Origin: Shouchella shacheensis
GTDB lineage: Bacteria > Bacillota > Bacilli > Bacillales > Bacillaceae_D
Assembly (NCBI RefSeq): GCF_001484965.1
Contig: NZ_LLYY01000011.1
Coordinates: 57,686-121,685, forward strand
Direction of reading: 5' to 3'
DNA: 64,000 nucleotides
Positions 46,465 through 54,977 of this stretch are shown in pieces. The position numbers and the translations under genes are program-made. Position 1 is the first letter of the stretch. Every line of letters starts with the position of its first letter. The notes under the pieces are model-generated. The model made no database searches. It was not told the origin of the DNA and saw only the letters and a list, made by a program, of their open reading frames with translations.

Positions 46465-48336
46465 TTGGCTAGCCATAAAAAAGATAAAAGCGTTGTTTGG
46501 GATTGGCTAACAACGGTCGATCATAAGAAACTCGGGATCATGTATTTGATTGCCGGTACGCTTTTTTTCGCCAAAGCTGGGCTCATGGCTGTGTTTATGC
46601 GGATACAGCTCGCGTTCCCAGAAAACAATTTCTTAAGCGGGCAAACGTATAATGAGTTGCTTACCATGCACGGGACGATCATGCTGTTTTTGGCGGTAAC
46701 CCCGATCATCTTTGCATTTATGAACTTCGTTATTCCATTACAAATTGGAGCGCGTGATGTAGCCTTTCCATTTGTCAACGCGCTTGGGTTTTGGATTTTC
46801 CTTTCCGGAGGCTTGCTTCTTTCAACAAGCTGGTTCTTTGGGGGTGGACCGGATGCAGGATGGACGGCTTACGCGCCGCTTTCCACACAGGATGTGCTCG
46901 GAATTGATTTCTACGTGCTAGGTCTTCAAGTATCAGGGATTGGAACGCTCGTCTCTGCGATTAACTTTCTAGTCACGATTATCAACATGCGTGCACCAGG
47001 CATGACCATGATGCGCTTACCGCTCTTTGTGTGGACGTCTTTCGTTACGTCAACACTGATCTTATTTGCGTTCACTCCACTGGCGGCTGGACTTGCGCTG
47101 CTTATGCTAGAGCGAGTCTTTGATGCACAATTCTTCGTGCCAGATGCCGGAGGGAACGTCGTAATATGGCAGCACATCTTCTGGATCTTTGGGCACCCGG
47201 AAGTATACATTCTTGTATTACCGGCCTTCGGTATTATTTCAGAAGTCATTCCTGCCTTCTCACGCAAACGCCTCTTTGGCTACACGGCGATGGTGTTTGC
47301 GACGATACTGATTGCCTTTCTTGGCTTCATGGTTTGGGCGCACCATATGTTCACGGTTGGAATGGGGCCTGTTGCGAACTCGATCTTTGCGATTGCGACC
47401 ATGACGATTGCCGTGCCAACGGGGATTAAGATCTTTAACTGGCTATTCACGATGTGGGGCGGGAAGATTACGTTTAACACGGCGATGTTATTCGCTTCTT
47501 CCTTCGTACCAACCTTCGTGCTTGGTGGGGTAACCGGGGTTATGCTTGCCATGGCGCCTGTAACGTATCTCTATCACGACACGTATTTTGTTGTTGCGCA
47601 CTTTCACTACATTATCGTTGCTGGGATTGTGCTAGCCTTATTTGCCGGTTTGTTCTATTGGTATCCAAAGATGTTTAACCATAAGTTAAACGAGAAATTA
47701 GGGATCATATTCTTTGTGGTCTTCACCATTGGGTTTCACCTAACGTTCTTTGTGCAACATTTCCTTGGTTTGATGGGGATGCAGCGACGCGTCTATACAT
47801 ACTTAGGCGGGCAAGGGTTAGATACCTATAATTTGATTAGTACCTTTGGAACGTTTTTTATGTCCGCTGGGATCATCATTTTAATCATCAACATCATCTA
47901 TTCAGCCTTTAAAGGGGAGCGTGTGATTGGGCAGAACGATCCATGGGATGCTCGTACACTTGAGTGGGCAACGCCGACCCCTGTCCCTGAGTACAACTTT
48001 GCGCAAACGCCGCAAATTCGTTCTCTTGATCCGCTTTTCTATGAAAAAGTGCACGGCGATGGAACGATGAAGCCGGCAGAACCTGTGAGCGACATCCATA
48101 TGCCAAACGGTTCCATCCTTCCACTCGTGATTTCGATCGGCCTTTATTTTGGCGGATTCGGCATTATTATGCTTGAAATGCAGAACCCCGTGATCAATCC
48201 TTGGATTGTCGTTGCTTTCGGGGGAATTCTAACCTTTGGAGCCATGGCGGTTCGGTCCATTAAAGAAGACCACGGCTACCACATTCCAAAAAGCAAAGTT
48301 AAAGCCGATCTGAAGAGACCGGGAGGGGGCAGCTAA
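46465..48336 (+). CDS. ctaD: Cytochrome caa3 oxidase subunit I
   Basis: A 623-residue haem-copper oxidase catalytic subunit with more than twelve helices. Haem a and a3/CuB ligands appear in MHGTIMLFLAV, WIFGHPEVYILVLPAFG (His-Tyr crosslink pair), VWAHHMFTVG, and DTYFVVAHFHYIIVAG. It reduces O2 to water and pumps protons. TTG 46465 follows AAAGGAGGG. Two bases separate it from ctaE. Confidence 0.98.
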   Translation: MASHKKDKSVVWDWLTTVDHKKLGIMYLIAGTLFFAKAGLMAVFMRIQLAFPENNFLSGQTYNELLTMHGTIMLFLAVTPIIFAFMNFVIPLQIGARDVAFPFVNALGFWIFLSGGLLLSTSWFFGGGPDAGWTAYAPLSTQDVLGIDFYVLGLQVSGIGTLVSAINFLVTIINMRAPGMTMMRLPLFVWTSFVTSTLILFAFTPLAAGLALLMLERVFDAQFFVPDAGGNVVIWQHIFWIFGHPEVYILVLPAFGIISEVIPAFSRKRLFGYTAMVFATILIAFLGFMVWAHHMFTVGMGPVANSIFAIATMTIAVPTGIKIFNWLFTMWGGKITFNTAMLFASSFVPTFVLGGVTGVMLAMAPVTYLYHDTYFVVAHFHYIIVAGIVLALFAGLFYWYPKMFNHKLNEKLGIIFFVVFTIGFHLTFFVQHFLGLMGMQRRVYTYLGGQGLDTYNLISTFGTFFMSAGIIILIINIIYSAFKGERVIGQNDPWDARTLEWATPTPVPEYNFAQTPQIRSLDPLFYEKVHGDGTMKPAEPVSDIHMPNGSILPLVISIGLYFGGFGIIMLEMQNPVINPWIVVAFGGILTFGAMAVRSIKEDHGYHIPKSKVKADLKRPGGGS

Positions 48337-48337
48337 G

Positions 48338-48961
48338 ATGGCAGATACAGTGGATATGAGCAAAGGGTTGCCTTCTCACCCTGAGCGGGCAACGCTTGAA
48401 GGGAAAAACAAGTTTCTTGGGTTCTGGTTCTTCTTAGGTGGCGAAACGATTATGTTCGCAACGTTCTTCGGTACGTTCCTCGCCCTTCGTAACGGAACTG
48501 GAGACGGGCCAGCGTCGACGGACATCTTCACGCTTCCTCTCGTCTTTATCATGACGATGATTCTTTTAACAAGCTCAATGACGAGCGTGTTCGCGATGTT
48601 TGCGATGAAGAAGAACAAGTTCAAGCAAATGATGGCTTGGATGTGGGCAACCGTAATTCTAGGCGCTGTCTTTTTGGGCCTTGAAATTTATGAGTTTCAA
48701 CATTATGTTCATGATTATGATTTCGGGTTTACAACAAGTGCCTTTTCATCCGCTTTCTATACACTTGTTGGCCTGCACGGGGCTCACGTTCTCTTTGGCC
48801 TTGGGTGGATCACCATCTTGCTTGTCCGTTACGCGAAGAGTGGTATTACGCTGACCAACGCGCCGAAATTCTACGTAGCAAGCCTGTATTGGCACTTTAT
48901 CGACGTGGTGTGGGTCTTTATCTTCACTGTCGTATACTTAATGGGAGTGGGGGGTTACTAG
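48338..48961 (+). CDS. ctaE: Cytochrome caa3 oxidase subunit III
   Basis: A 207-residue five-helix subunit III. Family segments: KFLGFWFFLGGETIMFATFF, LVGLHGAHVLFGLGW and YWHFIDVVWVFIFTVVYLMG. It stabilises the catalytic core. Directly after ctaD and 1 bp before ctaF. Confidence 0.97.
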   Translation: MADTVDMSKGLPSHPERATLEGKNKFLGFWFFLGGETIMFATFFGTFLALRNGTGDGPASTDIFTLPLVFIMTMILLTSSMTSVFAMFAMKKNKFKQMMAWMWATVILGAVFLGLEIYEFQHYVHDYDFGFTTSAFSSAFYTLVGLHGAHVLFGLGWITILLVRYAKSGITLTNAPKFYVASLYWHFIDVVWVFIFTVVYLMGVGGY

Positions 48962-48962
48962 A

Positions 48963-49310
48963 ATGTCCGACGAACATTTAAGCACACCGTTTAAAAAAAG
49001 CGCAATGTCCGAAATGGAAAAAAGGGACATGAAAAAAGAAATTCGCAGTCAGATCGTTGTCTTTGTTCTTCTGCTGTTCCTAACAGTTCTTTCGTTCGCT
49101 GCAGTAGGGACGGATGTTGTCACGCATTCTTTTGCTGTCCCGTTTATCTTGATCCTGGCAGGCGTTCAATTTTTCTTGCAGCTGCTGTTTTTCATGCATA
49201 TGAAAGATAAGGATCATGCTTGGGCAACGATTTTTATGGTAACGGGGGTTTTTGTTACGGTCCTGACCGTTGCAACGCTAATGCTTCTGATTGGTGTGAA
49301 TAAGATTTAA
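48963..49310 (+). CDS. ctaF: Cytochrome caa3 oxidase subunit IV
   Basis: A 115-residue three-helix small subunit (cytochrome C oxidase subunit IV family). The N-terminus is charged and cytosolic (KKSAMSEMEKRDMKKEIRSQ); helices include FFLQLLFFMHMKDKDH, a family pattern. It closes the operon; no ctaG follows. Confidence 0.93.
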   Translation: MSDEHLSTPFKKSAMSEMEKRDMKKEIRSQIVVFVLLLFLTVLSFAAVGTDVVTHSFAVPFILILAGVQFFLQLLFFMHMKDKDHAWATIFMVTGVFVTVLTVATLMLLIGVNKI

Positions 49311-49332
49311 AAGGTGTTGAATGACAATGGAA

Positions 49333-49361
49333 GAAACCCTGGTGACGGGGTTTCTTTTTTT
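49333..49361 (+). terminator. Terminator of the cta operon
   Basis: GAAACCC (49333-49339) pairs with GGGTTTC (49348-49354), followed by seven T. Confidence 0.87.
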
Positions 49362-49505
49362 GTCTAGCTCCGGTGGGGAAAAGCTTGAGATTCTCGCCTT
49401 GGCAAGTGTTGTCCAAGAACAGGGTTTCTTATGACAGGTCTCCGAAATTCTCGCTTCTGTTCAACCCGCCTGGTTTTTCGGTATTGTCTAGCTCCGGCGG
49501 GTATC
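49361..49505 (-). repeat. Diverged type A element and partial second copy
   Basis: A mutated type A copy (49361-49479) starts in the cta terminator T-tract; the end of another (TTGTCTAGCTCCGGCGGGT, about 49486-49505) follows. These sit about 65 bp upstream of splA, in the area where its promoter should be. Confidence 0.75.
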
Positions 49506-49570
49506 ATTTCCAACATAATCTTCCTCCGTTACGAAAGACTACGGGTAAACGAAGAAGGTAAGGTGAAAAC

Positions 49571-49828
49571 ATGTCTTTAAGCGAATCATACCAACCAGGG
49601 CAAGTGGTCTATGTCATTATTCGAAACCCTCATGCTCAAGATGTTGCAAATGTCCAAGAGGCAGCGGTTGTTCAGAATCCTGAAGACCCAAGCGAGCTCT
49701 CTCTCTTTCTGTATGAGACCTATTACCCGTTAACAGACGATGTGGCCGTGTATCAAACCGAAGACGAAGCGGAAAACGCCTACCAGCAAGCGTTCGGCTT
49801 GCCAGAGGAAGGAGATTTTCATGGTTAG
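49571..49828 (+). CDS. splA: Transcriptional regulator SplA
   Basis: An 85-residue protein of the SplA family (YQPGQVVYVIIRNPHAQDVA at the start). In B. subtilis SplA is a negative regulator of the splAB operon in the forespore. ATG 49571 follows AAGGTGA. It overlaps splB by 8 bp. Confidence 0.88.
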   Translation: MSLSESYQPGQVVYVIIRNPHAQDVANVQEAAVVQNPEDPSELSLFLYETYYPLTDDVAVYQTEDEAENAYQQAFGLPEEGDFHG

Positions 49829-50849
49829 ACCCTTTGTTCCTGAACTCGTCTACGTTGAACCGCGTGCCATGGAATACCCGCTTGCCAAGGAGTTAATCCC
49901 GAAGTTTGAGAACATGGGAATTGAAATAAGAGAAACAACCTCCCACAATCAAATCCGCAACTTGCCGGGAGACAACCACTTTCAGAAGTATCGTACCGCT
50001 AAATCAACACTGGTGGTTGGCGTTCGCAAGACGCTAAAATTTGATACATCCAAACCGTCAGCAGAATACGCCATCCCGTTTGTGACAGGATGTATGGGTC
50101 ACTGCCATTATTGCTATCTGCAAACGACGATGGGAGACAAACCGTATATCCGCACCTATGTGAACCTTGATGAGATTTTTGAATCAGCGGATCAGTATAT
50201 GAAAGAACGTGCTCCTGAACCAACGCGCTTTGAGGCTTCCTGTACGTCCGACATTGTCGGGGTGGACCATTTGACGCACTCTTTAAAAAGGGCGATTGAA
50301 TACTTTGGCGAATCCGAACATGGAAAGTTACGATTTGTGACTAAATTTGCCCACGTGGACCATCTGCTAGATGCGAAACACAATGGCCGTACGCGTTTTC
50401 GTTTTAGCATCAACAGTGACTACATTATTAAATACTTCGAACCGGGGACGTCCAGACTTCAAGAGAGAATTGAAGCAGCCGTTAAAGTAGCCGAAGCTGG
50501 CTACCCGCTCGGATTTATTATCGCCCCGATCTACTTGCATGAAGGGTGGAGAGAAGGCTACGGGGAAATGCTTGAGAAGCTGGAGCAAGCGCTGCCCGCT
50601 TTTGCGAAGAAAGACTTAACCTTTGAGATGATTCAACACCGGTTTACAAAGCCCGCCAAGCGTGTAATTCAAAAAAACTACCCCATGACAAAACTTGAAC
50701 TAGATGAGTCGAAGAGAAAGTGGAAATGGGGGCGCTACGGTATCGGCAAGTACGTCTACACGAACGAAGAGCAGGAAGATATTAAAGATACCATTGGCGG
50801 CTTTATTGACAACCATTTCCCAGATGCCAGAATTGAGTATTTTACTTGA
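49821..50849 (+). CDS. splB: Spore photoproduct lyase
   Basis: A 342-residue radical SAM enzyme that repairs the UV photoproduct 5-thyminyl-5,6-dihydrothymine in germinating spores. The [4Fe-4S] motif is GCMGHCHYCYLQ (CxxxCxxC, Cys91-95-98 approximately). The hydrogen-atom donor Cys is conserved in FEASCTSDIVG (about 141). ATG 49821 follows GAGGAAGGAG and overlaps splA, so the two are coupled. It marks the organism as spore-forming. Confidence 0.96.
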   Translation: MVRPFVPELVYVEPRAMEYPLAKELIPKFENMGIEIRETTSHNQIRNLPGDNHFQKYRTAKSTLVVGVRKTLKFDTSKPSAEYAIPFVTGCMGHCHYCYLQTTMGDKPYIRTYVNLDEIFESADQYMKERAPEPTRFEASCTSDIVGVDHLTHSLKRAIEYFGESEHGKLRFVTKFAHVDHLLDAKHNGRTRFRFSINSDYIIKYFEPGTSRLQERIEAAVKVAEAGYPLGFIIAPIYLHEGWREGYGEMLEKLEQALPAFAKKDLTFEMIQHRFTKPAKRVIQKNYPMTKLELDESKRKWKWGRYGIGKYVYTNEEQEDIKDTIGGFIDNHFPDARIEYFT

Positions 50850-50853
50850 CCTT

Positions 50854-50899
50854 AAACTGAAGTGAATGAGCGGTAGTGCTTATTCATTTCAGTTTTTTT
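50854..50899 (+). terminator. Terminator after splB
   Basis: AACTGAAGTGAAT pairs with ATTCATTTCAGTT with one mismatch, followed by TTTTTTA. Confidence 0.85.
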
Positions 50900-51226
50900 A
50901 GAGGCAACGTTTTTTAGCGCGAAGCCCAAGAAGAGCCACAAGCAATTCTTCGTAAACTCCTGAATACGGTCGAAAACGTGCCTTGTCGCCGTTACAAATT
51001 TGTATAAAGGAATTCCCTAAGCTGTTCAGGAACAATCAGGCAAGGCTTTGTTCTACATCGCTGTTGCTACCTTTTTGAGCATTCTGCTTAACTACATAGC
51101 GGTCCTTTCATCCCTCGGGTCAGGTAAGAATCCGTAGCGAAACTGACTGAGCTTAAAGCATGGTTATTGCCTCAAGCTACCCTCTTCGCATTTTTTGCGC
51201 ACCTTTCATTTAGCCATAAAGAAACC
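50900..51226. other. Gap before the carotenoid island, no supported gene
   Basis: No frame here has a ribosome site. A short hydrophobic stretch can be read near 51015-51125 (GKALFYIAVATFLSILLNYI) between stop codons. It may be the remnant of a decayed membrane-protein gene, but it is too short to prove. Confidence 0.4.
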
Positions 51227-51252
51227 GTTTAGGTTAACAGGAAAAAAGGTAT
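51227..51252 (+). promoter_or_regulatory. Sigma-B-like promoter of the plus-strand carotenoid operon
   Basis: GTTTAG (51227-51232), a 14-bp spacer and AGGTAT (51247-51252) match the general-stress sigma-B pattern (GTTTAA, 12-14 bp, GGGTAT) at 10 of 12 positions. Transcription would start near 51260, 64 bp before the first gene. TTAACA with TATAGA at 17 bp overlaps and could serve sigma-A. Confidence 0.65.
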
Positions 51253-51323
51253 AGCTTATAGAAGTAAGAAAATCTGTGATCAAGAACCGAAACAACTCAA
51301 TAATTCTTGAGGGAGGGCGCAGA

Positions 51324-51899
51324 GTGACTCTTGTTGATGGAGTCTTTGTATTGCTAACGATCATTTGGACCCTTGAATTTGTGGTTTTCAGAGATCGCGG
51401 AAAGAAAGAAAAGGACGAGTCTTATGAAAAGGGAAAACATGAGAGTATCAGTTTCTATTTCATCTTGGTGGCAATCATGCTCGCAATCGGTGTGAGCATC
51501 CTTTTTCGCGAGAACCAGTGGGCCATTATAGACGTTCCTTGGGTGCCGTGGCTAGGGACCGCCATATATGCTGTAGGCATTTTTCTTCGGTTTTGGGCGA
51601 TAATGAAGCTACAGGTTTTCTTTACAAGGAATGTGCACGCCACAGACTCTATGGACCTCGTTAGTGATGGTCCTTATCGTCGGCTACGCCACCCTCTTTA
51701 CACCGCACTGCTGCTATGTGTGGTTGGCATTTCATTGTATTTGCATACGTGGGGAGGCTTACTCATCTCACTCGCTTTAATCGTCCCCGCACTACTTATG
51801 CGCATACAGATCGAAGAGGAGCTCCTCACAGCAGAGCTTGAGGAACGGTACCGGAAATGGAAGCGGCAACGGTGGGTTTTACTCCCGTGGATTTATTAA
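51324..51899 (+). CDS. ICMT/PEMT-family membrane methyltransferase
   Basis: A 191-residue protein with about five transmembrane helices and the isoprenylcysteine carboxyl methyltransferase signature: GPYRRLRHPLYTALLLCVVG (about 127-146) and the C-terminal EEELLTAELEERYRKWKRQR. ICMT enzymes methylate carboxyl groups on prenyl-type substrates using S-adenosylmethionine. As first gene of a carotenoid operon it may esterify the carboxylate of an apo-carotenoid acid (inference). GTG 51324 follows GGGAGGG; the earlier GTG at 51276 lacks a site. The gap to the next gene is 17 bp. Confidence 0.85.
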   Translation: MTLVDGVFVLLTIIWTLEFVVFRDRGKKEKDESYEKGKHESISFYFILVAIMLAIGVSILFRENQWAIIDVPWVPWLGTAIYAVGIFLRFWAIMKLQVFFTRNVHATDSMDLVSDGPYRRLRHPLYTALLLCVVGISLYLHTWGGLLISLALIVPALLMRIQIEEELLTAELEERYRKWKRQRWVLLPWIY

Positions 51900-51916
51900 A
51901 CGGAGGAGGAAGTAGG

Positions 51917-53425
51917 ATGAAGAAAAAGGACATTGCAGTGATTGGTGGCGGCCTAGGAGGTCTTTCCGCAAGCATTCGGTTAGCGGCAGACGGCCATCAA
52001 GTAACGCTCTTTGAACAAAATGAACGCCTTGGGGGGAAATGCAATATTCGCGAAGGGAAGGGCTATACGTTTGACACAGGTCCGTCTATTTTAACAATGC
52101 CTTGGGTCCTTGAGCAGTTGTTTGAAAGTGCGGGAAGAAATGTGAACGACTATATGACCATTGAACGTGTCGAGCCGCAGTGGAGGACTTTTTTCGAAGA
52201 TGGGGTGACCCTTGATGTCAAGGGAGATTTGCCCGCGATGCTTAAGGACATTGAAGAGCTGTCTCCGCAAGATGCCGCTCCTTTCCTAGAGTATTTAAGC
52301 TACAGTGCGAAAATGTATGATCTATGCAAAAAAAGTTTTTACAAGAAAAGCTTGTCCGGGGTGAACGATTTACGCAACTTACATAATTTCAAGGAGCTCA
52401 TGGCGCTGGATCCGTTCAAAAACCTCGATGCTGGGACAAAGAAATTCATACAGGACCCGCACTTACGACAGCTGATCAATTTTTTTGTTATGTATGTGGG
52501 CTCTTCTCCGTATTTGGCACCGGCTGTGCTGTCGCAACTTGCCTATGTACAGATGGGGTTAGGGATCTTCTATGTCAAAGGGGGGATGTACAAGATCATT
52601 CAGGGGATGGAGCGACTGCTTCAAGAGCTAGGTGTAGAGATCCAGACGAATGCAAAAGTAGAACGTATTGTCTATAAGGACGGCGAAGCTAGAGGAGTTG
52701 AGCTTGCGGACGGTAAGACGGTCCATGCCGATGTTATTGTCTCCAACCTAGAAGCCATCCCAACGTACCAGCATTTGTTGAGTGAGCTTCCACAAGCGGA
52801 ACCTACAGAGAAAATGGTCAAAAAGTATGAGCCAAGCGTTTCTGGTTTAGTTCTTTTGCTTGGCATTAACCGGACGTATGATCACTTGCGGCACCATAAC
52901 TTCTTTTTCTCTAAGGATCCAGAGCTCGAATTCAAGCAAATCTTTGAAGACAAGAAGCCAGCGGATGACCCAACGGTCTATATTGGAATCTCCTCTAAGT
53001 CCGATCCCGAGCAAGCACCTGATGGCAAAGAGAATCATTTTGTTCTTACCCACGTACCACCTCTTTTCGGAGAGGAGAACTGGGAACTTTATAGGGAATC
53101 GTATCGTGAAACCGTGCTTAAAAAGTTGGAACGTAACGGGCTCGAGGATATTCGCGACTACATTGAGTTTGAATACACGTTCACTCCTGACGATTTGAAA
53201 TCCCTCTACGGATCAACGGGAGGGTCGATTTACGGGACGGTTGCGGATCGTAAGAAAAATGGGGGCTTCAAAGTGCCAAGTCGTAGTGACCGACTCGCGA
53301 ACCTCTACTTTGTAGGGGGCTCCACTCATCCTGGCGGAGGGGTCCCAATGGTTACGCTCTCCGGACAGTTGACCGCGGACCTCATTGCAGAGGATATGAG
53401 GAGTACTTCGAAGCATATCGGATAA
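51917..53425 (+). CDS. CrtN/CrtI-family carotenoid oxidoreductase (copy A)
   Basis: A 502-residue FAD enzyme of the phytoene desaturase family. FAD site IGGGLGGLSASIRLAADG near residues 9-26, GGKCNIREGKGYTFDTGPSI, the central PLV-like membrane-contact region (RQLINFFVMYVGSSPYLAPA), and the C-terminal FAD-binding signature GGSTHPGGGVPMV. Family members desaturate C30/C40 carotenes or oxidise terminal methyl groups (CrtP/CrtNb type). The nearby hydratase, glycosyltransferase and acyltransferase favour the oxidase role, but sequence alone does not decide. ATG 51917 follows GGAGGAGG. Confidence 0.9.
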   Translation: MKKKDIAVIGGGLGGLSASIRLAADGHQVTLFEQNERLGGKCNIREGKGYTFDTGPSILTMPWVLEQLFESAGRNVNDYMTIERVEPQWRTFFEDGVTLDVKGDLPAMLKDIEELSPQDAAPFLEYLSYSAKMYDLCKKSFYKKSLSGVNDLRNLHNFKELMALDPFKNLDAGTKKFIQDPHLRQLINFFVMYVGSSPYLAPAVLSQLAYVQMGLGIFYVKGGMYKIIQGMERLLQELGVEIQTNAKVERIVYKDGEARGVELADGKTVHADVIVSNLEAIPTYQHLLSELPQAEPTEKMVKKYEPSVSGLVLLLGINRTYDHLRHHNFFFSKDPELEFKQIFEDKKPADDPTVYIGISSKSDPEQAPDGKENHFVLTHVPPLFGEENWELYRESYRETVLKKLERNGLEDIRDYIEFEYTFTPDDLKSLYGSTGGSIYGTVADRKKNGGFKVPSRSDRLANLYFVGGSTHPGGGVPMVTLSGQLTADLIAEDMRSTSKHIG

Positions 53426-53478
53426 TGCTTCGATAGTAAAAATCGTGAGGCTAAGGTACTGGAGGCGTTTCTGTATTG

Positions 53479-54252
53479 ATGGATCGTGTCGTTTTTCGTT
53501 TTTTTATCAGTTGGTATGTGTGCGGGGTTATTCTTGTTGGATTTGATTTATTGCCTACGTGGCTAGAGTGGGCCAATGCGGTATTTCTTATTGCCGCTGG
53601 CTTACTGGGGGGAATCTACTTTTTTAGACAGTACGGGACTCTTGGGTGGCTATTCTCTATAGGTGTTGTCGCTTCGACGATTTTCGTAGAGTGGTTGGGA
53701 ACGGAATTCGGGTTTCTTTTCGGCGCCTACGAGTACAACCCTGACTTTGGCTTGTTCTTATTTGGCGTTCCTTTTACGATTGGCGCTGCCTGGCTGATGG
53801 TCATGGCGACGACTCATGCTTTAGTCAAACCGATTGCGTTTATGGTTTCCCGCAGCGGCTTACAAGTTGTTGTTTATGTTGTAGGAGGAGCCTTCGCTGC
53901 GGTGGTTATGGACTTATTGATTGATCCGGTGGCGGCAAACCTTCAGGAGTACTGGGTTTGGGAAAGCGAAGGATTCTATTATGGTGTGCCGTTTTCCAAC
54001 TTTGTCGGCTGGTTTCTAATTGCGTTTGTGCTTCATGCTTTGTTATATGCCTTACTTCGGATGAGCCGACAATGGCATGTGAATGCTGATCGATACTGGC
54101 AACCTCGAATCGTTCTTTTGTATGTGCTTATGATAAGCATGTTTATGGTGATCGCAGCGGCAGGCGGAATCTTTGGTGCAAGTGCATTAACGGGAGTGCT
54201 AACCGTGGGCATTTTGCTTCTTTATGCGAAGGCGCAAGGAGAGTCATCATGA
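53479..54252 (+). CDS. CruF-family carotenoid hydratase (DUF422)
   Basis: A 257-residue membrane protein with about seven helices, belonging to the carotenoid biosynthesis/CruF family. Family blocks: EWLGTEFGFLFGAYEYNP, VPFTIGAAWLMVM, AVVMDLLIDPVAANLQEYWVW and FYYGVPFSNFVGWFLIAF, with the conserved acidic residues inside them. Relatives hydrate a terminal double bond to a tertiary alcohol (lycopene 1,2-hydratase, bisanhydrobacterioruberin hydratase). TTG 53476 is an alternative start. It overlaps the acyltransferase gene by 4 bp. Confidence 0.85.
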   Translation: MDRVVFRFFISWYVCGVILVGFDLLPTWLEWANAVFLIAAGLLGGIYFFRQYGTLGWLFSIGVVASTIFVEWLGTEFGFLFGAYEYNPDFGLFLFGVPFTIGAAWLMVMATTHALVKPIAFMVSRSGLQVVVYVVGGAFAAVVMDLLIDPVAANLQEYWVWESEGFYYGVPFSNFVGWFLIAFVLHALLYALLRMSRQWHVNADRYWQPRIVLLYVLMISMFMVIAAAGGIFGASALTGVLTVGILLLYAKAQGESS

Positions 54253-54977
54253 TTTATGCCAATAAAAATCGGACGTACGAGCGTCTCTTTCAGTTGTATA
54301 ATACCTATTGGCTGTTCAAACGCTCGTTTTCCTATATACATGTACGAGGAGAAGCGCCAGCAGCAGGGCAGCCCGTTCTTGTGCTTTCCAATCATAGCAA
54401 CTGGTGGGACGGGCTCTCCGCTTTCTACCTTTCAAGAAATGCGTTTTGCATGCATGATTGCTATATGATGACAGGAGAGGAAGGGCTCCAGTCGTTTCGG
54501 TTTTTCCATAGACTCGGTGCTTTTTCCATTGATACCAAACGCTCACTATCGATGGCGAAATCGCTCCGATACGCGAAGGGTTTGCTGAAGGAACGTAAGG
54601 CTATTTGGATGTTCCCTCAAGGGGAGGAGCGTCACCTTGAGCAGCGTCCGCTCCATTTGGCGAGTGGCGCCGCCTACTTAGCGGAAGAAGTGCAAGAATC
54701 GACGATTGTGCCAGTGACCTTTTACTATACGTTTTTGCATGAACAGCGCCCGCGTCTATTCGTAGACATTGGTACCTCTTTGCAAGCTAGCGATTTGTGT
54801 GGAGACAGAAGCGAAAAGACAAAGCAGTTGCAGGAAGTCCTCACCAAGCAGCTAGATGCTCAGCGCGCTTGCGTGATGGAAGAAACGATGGATGAATACA
54901 GAGTGACGCTCCGCGGAACGAAGAGCGTCAGTGATTGGTTCTCCTTTTTTCGTAAAGGCGGAGCGCAAGATGATTGA
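54249..54977 (+). CDS. PlsC-type acyltransferase of the carotenoid cluster
   Basis: A 242-residue LPLAT-family acyltransferase. The HX4D catalytic motif is NHSNWWDG (about 48-55), and a FPxG-type motif appears as WMFPQGEE. In staphyloxanthin-type clusters a related acyltransferase (CrtO) esterifies the sugar with a fatty acid. Here the same role is inferred from the adjoining glycosyltransferase. It overlaps both neighbours (4 bp and 8 bp), so it is translationally coupled. Confidence 0.82.
   Translation: MIYANKNRTYERLFQLYNTYWLFKRSFSYIHVRGEAPAAGQPVLVLSNHSNWWDGLSAFYLSRNAFCMHDCYMMTGEEGLQSFRFFHRLGAFSIDTKRSLSMAKSLRYAKGLLKERKAIWMFPQGEERHLEQRPLHLASGAAYLAEEVQESTIVPVTFYYTFLHEQRPRLFVDIGTSLQASDLCGDRSEKTKQLQEVLTKQLDAQRACVMEETMDEYRVTLRGTKSVSDWFSFFRKGGAQDD

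Noticed and set aside
50900..51226. Mobile element or integration site at the edge of the carotenoid island
   Set aside because: No inverted repeats, target duplication, transposase or tRNA were visible; only a short hydrophobic remnant.
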